The position numbers were made by a program, and so were the translations under genes. Of a DNA stretch of 15,508 nt, positions 6,178 to 11,191 are shown in pieces. The DNA comes from Methanoregulaceae archaeon (GTDB taxonomy: Archaea > Halobacteriota > Methanomicrobia > Methanomicrobiales > Methanospirillaceae). The stretch's first letter is position 1. Each line of letters opens with the position of its first letter. The stretch spans positions 1 to 15,508 of the forward strand of contig JAJRBS010000149.1 of NCBI GenBank assembly GCA_028679325.1, given 5' to 3'. The notes under the pieces are model-generated. The model worked only from the letters and a program-made list of their open reading frames with translations. It did not search any database and was not told where the DNA came from.

Positions 6178-7482
6178 ATGGACTGGATCTGGATCCTGCT
6201 GCTGGCGGTCATCATCTACCTGGCAGTGGCCTTCATCATCAGGCAGCGGCAGATCTTCTCCGAGCATATCGTCTTTTACGGGCCGATCATGGCCATCCGG
6301 ACCATGAGAGTGGCATTCTTCGACTGGTTCACCCGTTTCAGAACATTCTTCCGGGTCTACGCCAGCATCGGGGTGGCCATGGTGGTGATCATATCCGTGG
6401 GGATGACCCTCCTCCTCTTCTTATCGCTCTCCTACACCTTCGCCGTCCGACCGCCCCCCACCGGGATATATGCCCCCCAGAACATCCTGCTCATTCCCGG
6501 GTTAAACGAGTACGTGCCCTCAACCCTTGCCGTCTGGCTGGCCTTCGTGCTGGCCATCGCCATCCATGAGTTCGGCCATGGAGTCCTCTCCCGGGTGGAA
6601 AACATACGGGTGAAGGCCATGGGGGCACTGCTGCTGGTCCTCCCCATCGGGTTCTTCGTCGAGCCCGACGAGGAGGAACTCAACGAGGCCCGGGGGATGA
6701 AGAAGATACGGATGTTCGGGGCCGGAATAACCAATAACATCGTCTTCGGCTCGGCCTGCTTCGTGATCATGATCCTTCTCATGGGCCCGGTGGTGCCGGT
6801 CTCCGGCCCGATCGTCGGGGGTATCTACCAGAACTATTCCGCTGACCAGGCAGGGCTCCCGGCTTTTTCCGTCATCCAGGCCGTCAACGGGGTCCCGGTC
6901 CGGACCCCGGCCGAGGTATCCGGTCTCCTGAATGAGACCCACCCTGGCGATCAGCTGGTACTCACCGTCCTTCACGAAGACCAGGTTAAAGACTACACCC
7001 TGAACCTCTCGGCATGGCCGGAGGGGAGCCCGGAACGGACCTCGGGTTTCATGGGGATCACCTACTATGACCCGGCCCTGGTCCTTGAGGCCGTCGGCCA
7101 GAGCGTCTCGCCGGCAGGCTTCCTCCGGTTCCTGACCGTTCCCTTCGATATCGCCGGTTTTGCAAATCCCCTCCGGGTGCTGGCTTTAGAGACGCAGGCT
7201 ACGCAGTTCTACATCGCCCCCTTCGCCGGCTTCTGGGGGATCATCCACTTCCTCTTCTGGTCAGGTTGGATAAACATCAGCGTGGGGGTCTTCAACGCCA
7301 TTCCCATGGTCCCCCTTGACGGCGGCTACATCTTAAAAGAAGGGGTCGACCGTGCCTTCGAGAAGAAAGGGTGGCTGAAGTACGCCCCCTATCTGACCAC
7401 GTTTGTCTCGGTCCTTATGATCATGATCCTCTGCTCCCTGATCCTGCTTCCCTACCTATTCGCGGCTGCCCCAGGGTTCTAG
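6178..7482 (+). CDS. M50 site-2-type intramembrane metalloprotease with PDZ domain
   Basis: A 434-residue polytopic membrane protein. The catalytic zinc motif is HEFGH (H130, E131, H134) in a membrane segment, and the third ligand is D381 in NAIPMVPLDGG, the M50 NPxxPLDGG-type motif. A PDZ domain (about 210-290, GLPAFSVIQAVNGVPV) sits between them and probably gates substrate. Hydrophobic segments lie near 3-21, 62-90, 115-138, 147-161, 187-208, 350-377 and 403-430. Site-2 proteases cut transmembrane segments of membrane-anchored regulators or signal peptides; the substrate here is unknown. The start at 6178 is the first ATG and gives a hydrophobic N-terminus. The nearest genes do not reveal a regulated partner. 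Confidence 0.92.
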   Translation: MDWIWILLLAVIIYLAVAFIIRQRQIFSEHIVFYGPIMAIRTMRVAFFDWFTRFRTFFRVYASIGVAMVVIISVGMTLLLFLSLSYTFAVRPPPTGIYAPQNILLIPGLNEYVPSTLAVWLAFVLAIAIHEFGHGVLSRVENIRVKAMGALLLVLPIGFFVEPDEEELNEARGMKKIRMFGAGITNNIVFGSACFVIMILLMGPVVPVSGPIVGGIYQNYSADQAGLPAFSVIQAVNGVPVRTPAEVSGLLNETHPGDQLVLTVLHEDQVKDYTLNLSAWPEGSPERTSGFMGITYYDPALVLEAVGQSVSPAGFLRFLTVPFDIAGFANPLRVLALETQATQFYIAPFAGFWGIIHFLFWSGWINISVGVFNAIPMVPLDGGYILKEGVDRAFEKKGWLKYAPYLTTFVSVLMIMILCSLILLPYLFAAAPGF

Positions 7483-7494
7483 CCCGCCCCGGCC

Positions 7495-7516
7495 TTGTCT
7501 GGAAGACAAAACAATA
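7495..7516 (+). promoter_or_regulatory. Perfect palindrome beside a candidate TATA element upstream of ycaO
   Basis: TTGTCT-gga-AGACAA (7495-7509) is a perfect 6-bp inverted repeat abutting the AT-rich ACAATATC (about 7508-7515). With a start near 7540, the ycaO leader would be about 35 nt, carrying AAGGAT 8 nt before the ATG. The palindrome may be an operator for ycaO-tfuA; it could also be a weak hairpin after the protease gene. Confidence 0.35.
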
Positions 7517-7574
7517 TCTCATCTCCCGGCAAATCCTTCCTTTACCGAAAGCCTCGTGCGAAGGATCTTTTCCT

Positions 7575-8786
7575 ATGAAACTTGCCTCGTGTAAAAAGGC
7601 CTACAGCAGGGACACCCAGAGGGCCGTCCCCCCCGAAGAGACCTTAAAAAGAGTGAAAGCGCTCCTTCCTGCCGCCGGTATAACCCGTGTGGCCGATATA
7701 ACCAGTCTCGACAGGATCGGCATCCCGGTCTTCTCCAGCATTCGTCCGACCGCAAGGAGGGGAGCTGTCTCGGTGTACAACGGGAAGGGTGCCACTCCGG
7801 CAGAGGCCAGGGTCTCGGCCATGATGGAAGGGATCGAACGTTTCTCGGCAGAAATCGCCCGCGAAGACCTTCTGGTGGAGCGCTACTCTGTCCTGTCCGT
7901 GTCTGAAAACGTGCTTGACCCGGCGAGCCTCATCCTTCCAAAAAGCGTGGACTGCGACGCCCCCGTCGCCTGGACCCGGGGGGAAGACCTGATCTCGGGC
8001 GAAGATATCCTTGTCCCGGCATCGGCCGTGTACCACCCGCTCCCGGTCCTGTATCCCCAGCTCTTCCGGACCACGACCAATGGTCTCGCCTCCGGGAACA
8101 CCCTGGAGGAGGCGGTCTTCCATGCCCTCATGGAGCTGATCGAGAGGGACGCCTGGTCCCTGGCCGAGGCCTCCCGTGACACCGGTCCCGCACTGACGGA
8201 AGTCACCGACGAACTCGCCCTTTCCCTCCTGAAGAAGTTCGGGGATGCAGGGGTCGAGGTGACCCTCAAGGACATCACGAGCGACATCGGGATCCCGACC
8301 GTGGCCGCCGTCGCCGATGATGTCCTGTTGAAAGACCCCTCGCTCCTCACCATCGGTATGGGTTCCCATACCAGCGCCAGGATAGCCGTGCTCCGGGCTC
8401 TCACAGAGGTTGCCCAGAGCAGGCTGACCCAGATCCACGGCGCCCGGGAAGACACCCCCATGGCCGATGTCCGGAAGAAGATGGGCTACGAGAGGACGAA
8501 ACGGATGAACCGGTACTGGTTTGAATCGCAGGAGACACGACCGTTTCCAGCCATGCATTCCTTTGACAGCGATGACTTCCTCGATGACATCACCCTGGCC
8601 ACCGAAAAACTCAGGGATGCCGGCCTCGACCGGATCGTGGCCGTCGACCTGACACGGGAATCGATGGGCGTCCCGGTGGTCCGGGTCATCGTACCCGGGC
8701 TCGAGGTCTATGCCATGGACCAGGACCGGGCCGGGCGGAGGTGCGATGCGGCACGACATCGTCGTCTTCCTCGGCCCAAGCCTTGA
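7575..8786 (+). CDS. ycaO: YcaO-domain protein, probable McrA thioamidation enzyme (methanogenesis marker 1)
   Basis: A 403-residue ATP-dependent YcaO enzyme. In methanogens YcaO with TfuA converts a glycine of McrA, in methyl-coenzyme M reductase, to thioglycine. YcaO ATP-binding motifs are visible: SAMMEGIER (S81, E85, E88, R89), ELIERD (E187-D192) and EVAQSR (E278, Q281, R283). I chose the ATG at 7575 (MKLASCKKAYSRDT) because it has AAGGAT upstream and is the normal family start; longer frames run into the protease gene. The last 41 bp overlap tfuA, which supports the pairing. The C-terminus ends PRPKP, resembling the PxPxP tail of azoline-forming YcaOs. Sulfur-donor partners are not encoded nearby. 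Confidence 0.93.
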   Translation: MKLASCKKAYSRDTQRAVPPEETLKRVKALLPAAGITRVADITSLDRIGIPVFSSIRPTARRGAVSVYNGKGATPAEARVSAMMEGIERFSAEIAREDLLVERYSVLSVSENVLDPASLILPKSVDCDAPVAWTRGEDLISGEDILVPASAVYHPLPVLYPQLFRTTTNGLASGNTLEEAVFHALMELIERDAWSLAEASRDTGPALTEVTDELALSLLKKFGDAGVEVTLKDITSDIGIPTVAAVADDVLLKDPSLLTIGMGSHTSARIAVLRALTEVAQSRLTQIHGAREDTPMADVRKKMGYERTKRMNRYWFESQETRPFPAMHSFDSDDFLDDITLATEKLRDAGLDRIVAVDLTRESMGVPVVRVIVPGLEVYAMDQDRAGRRCDAARHRRLPRPKP

Positions 8787-9414
8787 GAGGGAGGCGGCCG
8801 AGGCCGAGCTCGAGGCCCGCATCCTCCCGCCGGCAAAAAGGGGAGACGTCACTTTGGCGGTGGCGTCCGGGGCACGGATCATCACCCTGATCGATGGGGT
8901 CTTCTTCCAGGAGAATGCCGTGGGGCACAGGGAGATCCTCGACGCCCTCGCCCAGGGGGTCAGGGTCATCGGATCGTCGAGCATGGGGGCTCTCCGGGCG
9001 GCCGAGCTCGACACGCTGGGCATGGAGGGGGTGGGGACGGTCTACGCCCTCTTCCGGGACGGCGTCCTCGTCTCTGACGACGAGGTGGCCCTGGTCTTCG
9101 ACCCCGCGACCGGCACCGCCCTCTCCGAGCCCCTGATCAACATCCGCTGCACCCTGAAGAGGGCTGTGAAGGAAAAAGTCATCAGCTCTGAGGCGGCAGA
9201 AATTGTCCTCGATGCCGCCGCCTCCCTCTATTTTCCGGACCGGTCATGGGAGGAGATCCTCGGGATAGCGGAGTCACGCCTGCCCGCCCCTGTCATCCGT
9301 GACCTCCCGGCCTTCGTCAGGAACAGCGCCGTCGACCAGAAACGCGACGACGCCCTGGCGGCTCTCCGCCGGACCCGGGAGCTCGCTGTCGAGTTAGGGC
9401 TGATGATAAGTTAA
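8746..9414 (+). CDS. tfuA: TfuA-like protein, partner of YcaO in McrA thioamidation
   Basis: A 222-residue TfuA-domain protein. TfuA is thought to help supply or handle sulfide for YcaO-dependent thioamide formation. Family features are the N-terminal FLGPSLERE strand-turn (8-16), the core GVRVIGSSSMGALRAAEL (71-88), GVGTVYALFRDG (95-106) and DDEVAL (111-116). The ATG at 8746 has a GGAGGTG ribosome binding site at 8737-8743 and lies inside the end of ycaO (41-bp overlap), so translation is probably coupled. The C-terminal half is helical and charged. It is the last gene of the plus-strand block, and transcription from the right converges on it. Confidence 0.9.
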   Translation: MRHDIVVFLGPSLEREAAEAELEARILPPAKRGDVTLAVASGARIITLIDGVFFQENAVGHREILDALAQGVRVIGSSSMGALRAAELDTLGMEGVGTVYALFRDGVLVSDDEVALVFDPATGTALSEPLINIRCTLKRAVKEKVISSEAAEIVLDAAASLYFPDRSWEEILGIAESRLPAPVIRDLPAFVRNSAVDQKRDDALAALRRTRELAVELGLMIS

Positions 9415-9430
9415 CCTGAAAAGTACTCTT

Positions 9431-9465
9431 GGTCCTTGTATCGCTTCGCTCATACAGCCTGGACC
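9431..9465. repeat. Hairpin element 1 in the tfuA/DUF89 convergent gap
   Basis: Outer arms GGTCC (9431-9435) and GGACC (9461-9465) and inner arms TGTAT (9437-9441) and ATACA (9452-9456) form a nested inverted repeat beginning 17 bp after tfuA ends. It lacks a T-run, so it is not a classic terminator. It may act as a 3'-end stabilising or processing structure. Confidence 0.4.
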
Positions 9466-9468
9466 CTC

Positions 9469-9485
9469 CAGAGACCAATTCTCTG
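9469..9485. repeat. Hairpin element 2 in the tfuA/DUF89 convergent gap
   Basis: CAGAGA-ccaat-TCTCTG is a perfect 6-bp inverted repeat with a 5-nt loop, only 3 bp after element 1. Confidence 0.4.
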
Positions 9486-9523
9486 AGAGGAGGCCGCCAC
9501 ATGTACCTCATGCTACCCTGAGG

Positions 9524-9538
9524 CCGGGTCATACCCGG
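9524..9538 (-). repeat. Hairpin straddling the DUF89 stop codon
   Basis: CCGGGT-cat-ACCCGG is a perfect 6-bp inverted repeat spanning the minus-strand stop codon (9529-9531). In the DUF89 mRNA it would form a GC hairpin at the end of the reading frame, perhaps part of a 3'-end signal. Confidence 0.4.
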
Positions 9539-10383
9539 AGCATCGCGATCTTTGATCCCCGGACGACCCCGACCTCATCGGCAATAGGTTCGCACTTTGC
9601 GGCCATGAGGTAGGCGACCGGGGGGAGGCCCTCGTACTCTGAGAGAGACTCGTAGTTGGCCATTCCCTTGGAGATGACCAGGGTACAGTCCCAAAAAGCT
9701 CGTTCCAGGTCGGGCGGCATGCAGTCGAGCCGCACCCCGATCTCGCACCCGCACCCCGTGGTGGTGACGGTCTTTGCAAACCGGTCGAGGTGAAGGGCCA
9801 GGGCCTCCTCCATGGTGGCATCGTTCAGGATGGGGGACTCCCGGACAGCAACGGTGAGAGAAGAGCCCTGCCGGGCCAGGTGCTCGATAAGGAGCCGGTC
9901 AAAGACGATCTCCCCGCAGTTGTCGGTGATGTACACCACGCGATCAAGCCTCTTCTCCATCTCATCCGTATGGTCGATGGTCAGGCCCGCCGAGAATTCC
10001 CGGTCGAAATAGGAGAGGAAGTCACCGGTGACCGTATGCCCCTTGACCCCGTAGTCGTAGGTGTTCCCGATAACCGAGGCCAGCACGTAGTCCCGGAAAG
10101 AATGGAGCCTCCCTCTCACCCTCCGGCAGACCTCGAGGGCCTCCCGGTTGCCCTGCTCCTTTAACTCCCGGAAGGGATCGCCGCTTCCCAGGAGCTCGTA
10201 GGCACGGCGGTGCATGGCGCTCGCGATTTGAGGATGGGAAAGCGTCCCGGTCCGGAGCCGCCCGAGGAGCTCCCCGCAGACCGCCGTTATCTCTTCGGTC
10301 TCTTCCCGGCCTGCTCCGCAAAGGCTGCACTCGAACCTGACCCGTGAAAGCAGACAGTCGTAACAGCGGTCATCGAACCTCAC
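9529..10383 (-). CDS. DUF89/ARMT1-like metal-dependent phosphatase
   Basis: A 284-residue DUF89-family protein. Characterised relatives are metal-dependent phosphatases proposed to clear damaged or toxic phosphometabolites; the substrate of this archaeal branch is not known. Motifs are YITDNCGEIVFD (151-162; D154, N155, E158), RESPILNDAT (181-190), KGMANYESL (239-247) and KCEPIA (263-268). The N-terminus has the usual CxxC (C7/C10) plus a second CxxC at C19/C22, which could form a four-Cys metal knuckle. The start is a GTG at 10383 with GGTGA 7 nt upstream. A tRNA-Pro gene lies only 31 bp upstream on the same strand, leaving little room for a separate promoter. Confidence 0.88.
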   Translation of the reverse strand: MRFDDRCYDCLLSRVRFECSLCGAGREETEEITAVCGELLGRLRTGTLSHPQIASAMHRRAYELLGSGDPFRELKEQGNREALEVCRRVRGRLHSFRDYVLASVIGNTYDYGVKGHTVTGDFLSYFDREFSAGLTIDHTDEMEKRLDRVVYITDNCGEIVFDRLLIEHLARQGSSLTVAVRESPILNDATMEEALALHLDRFAKTVTTTGCGCEIGVRLDCMPPDLERAFWDCTLVISKGMANYESLSEYEGLPPVAYLMAAKCEPIADEVGVVRGSKIAMLRV

Positions 10384-10399
10384 GGAATACTCACCGGCG

Positions 10400-10404
10400 A
10401 AAAA
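10400..10404 (-). terminator. Short oligo-T tract downstream of tRNA-Pro
   Basis: On the minus strand TTTTT follows the tRNA by 10 nt, flanked by GCG and CGC. T5 is a plausible, perhaps leaky, archaeal termination or pause site, placed just before the DUF89 ribosome binding site. Confidence 0.35.
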
Positions 10405-10414
10405 CGCTCTGAAA

Positions 10415-10488
10415 TGGGGCCACTGCGATTTGAACGCAGGTCAGAAGACCCCCAGTCTCCTAGGATGGCCAGGCTACCCTATGGCCCC
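10415..10488 (-). tRNA. tRNA-Pro (anticodon GGG)
   Basis: The minus strand folds into a 74-nt cloverleaf. The acceptor stem GGGGCCA/TGGCCCC is perfect, with discriminator A. The D arm runs from GGGT to TCCT with only three pairs and a GG in the loop. The anticodon stem GGAGA/TCTTC holds the loop CTGGGGG, so T33 precedes anticodon GGG. The variable loop is TGAC. The T stem CTGCG/CGCAG is perfect around loop TTCAAAT. GGG decodes proline CCC and CCU codons. CCA is not encoded, and no intron is needed for the fold. Confidence 0.93.
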
Positions 10489-10513
10489 GCTCTTATGCTA
10501 TAGGAGAGGATCG

Positions 10514-10522
10514 CATATCTAA
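10514..10522 (-). promoter_or_regulatory. TATA box of tRNA-Pro
   Basis: TTAGATATG on the minus strand lies about 27 bp upstream of a start 2-3 nt before the mature tRNA 5' end, the usual spacing for archaeal tRNA promoters. Confidence 0.5.
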
Positions 10523-10547
10523 TTTCTCTTCTTCATTCGAAGCGGCG

Positions 10548-10566
10548 AAAAAAAGGAAGTTTTTTC
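10548..10566 (-). terminator. Terminator of the DUF7123 / 63-residue gene pair
   Basis: Right after the stop at 10565 the minus strand reads an A-run, CTTCC, then seven T residues. The A and T runs can pair, and the T7 tract is a good archaeal termination signal separating this pair from tRNA-Pro. Confidence 0.55.
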
Positions 10567-10756
10567 AGATCTTTTCGATGATGACCCGGACCTTGTCCCC
10601 GGCCTGGATGCCGTGGCCCTTGGGTACATCGATGTTGAACCACATACAGGAGGGATCGTCCTGGGTCTTGTCCTGGGCCATCAGGCAGTCCTTCCGGTCA
10701 TTCACCGTGGCCACAAACTCGATCAGCGATTCGTACTCGGCTATCTTCTGTTTCAT
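10565..10756 (-). CDS. Small protein of unknown function, 63 aa
   Basis: I do not recognise this family. The chain starts MKQKIAEYESLIEFVATVND, likely an amphipathic helix or short coiled coil, and ends WFNIDVPKGHGIQAGDKVRVIIEKI, which looks like a few beta strands with a GD turn, as in small beta-barrels. Two cysteines (C24, C37) are isolated. I chose the ATG at 10756: it lies 5 nt after the stop of the winged-helix gene, with TGAGG overlapping that stop. A GTG at 10813 in the same frame would give 82 residues and a 52-bp overlap, and is less likely. The tight spacing implies co-expression and perhaps a shared complex with the upstream protein. Confidence 0.6.
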   Translation of the reverse strand: MKQKIAEYESLIEFVATVNDRKDCLMAQDKTQDDPSCMWFNIDVPKGHGIQAGDKVRVIIEKI

Positions 10757-10761
10757 GAACC

Positions 10762-11010
10762 TCAGGCAGTCTTCGAGGTGACCATCCAGGTCGTGCTGTT
10801 TGAATAGCTCCACTTGATGATGGCCAGCTCCTGGCAGATCTCCGAGAGGATGGCCATGTTGGTCCCGACTTCCTTGGCGGAGAGCCCCAGCTCTTTGGCG
10901 ATGTACTTGGACTTGAAGTAGTGCTTCCCTCTTGACAGACCCCCCACCAGGTAGTGGATGATCCTGTGCTGGGTTTCATTGTATCTGTCACGGATATTGA
11001 CTGATGGCAT
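10762..11010 (-). CDS. DUF7123-like winged-helix protein, 82 aa
   Basis: An 82-residue protein whose centre, HYFKSKYIAKELGLSAKEVG (29-48), looks like the helix-turn-helix of a winged-helix domain. It is followed by a helix and the strand pair IIKWSYSNSTTWMV, the wing. The YFKSK..A..LGLS.KE.G and WSY...TTW pattern recalls the uncharacterised euryarchaeal DUF7123 family, known mainly from haloarchaea; this is from memory and should be searched. It is probably a DNA- or RNA-binding regulator. The ATG at 11010 has GAGGTG 8 nt upstream, partly inside a hairpin. It is the first gene of a pair with the 63-residue protein. Confidence 0.7.
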   Translation of the reverse strand: MPSVNIRDRYNETQHRIIHYLVGGLSRGKHYFKSKYIAKELGLSAKEVGTNMAILSEICQELAIIKWSYSNSTTWMVTSKTA

Positions 11011-11015
11011 ATGGG

Positions 11016-11036
11016 TAACACCTCAGCAGTGTGTTA
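11016..11036 (-). promoter_or_regulatory. Leader hairpin or operator over the DUF7123 ribosome binding site
   Basis: TAACAC (11016-11021) and GTGTTA (11031-11036) are perfect 6-bp arms around 9 nt. In the minus-strand mRNA the GAGGTG ribosome binding site is split, with GAG in the loop and GTG in the stem, so folding could restrict initiation. As DNA it could be an autoregulatory operator. Confidence 0.4.
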
Positions 11037-11068
11037 TCTAGTTGTTTCATTGAACTATAAAAATCTAG
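11036..11068 (-). promoter_or_regulatory. Probable promoter of the DUF7123 gene with flanking ATCTAG repeats
   Basis: TTTTTATAG on the minus strand (about 11055-11063) is a good box A, putting the start near 11033, at the hairpin arm. Two copies of ATCTAG (11036-11041 and 11063-11068) bracket it and could be protein-binding half-sites. A second TATA-like element, TTATTTAAATG, lies near 11094-11104. Confidence 0.4.
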
Positions 11069-11191
11069 CTGAGTTGACAAGCCTGAAGAAAGCATTTAAA
11101 TAAGCCCTTTTGCCGATATCTCGTATAACTGCGAAATTCTTTGAAGTAACCGGAAGGGTAGGAGAATGAACTTTCAGAAAAGAAGTGAAGG

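Noticed and set aside
7644..9023. Open frame of 459 codons on the minus strand
   Set aside because: Antisense shadow of ycaO and tfuA; Gly/Asp/His-rich composition typical of a mirrored GC-rich frame.
10415..10488. Alternative tRNA fold with a 9-nt anticodon loop, or a tRNA intron
   Set aside because: Shifting the stem by one base gives a normal 7-nt loop CTGGGGG with T33, a 4-nt variable loop and a total length of 74, so no intron or odd loop is needed.
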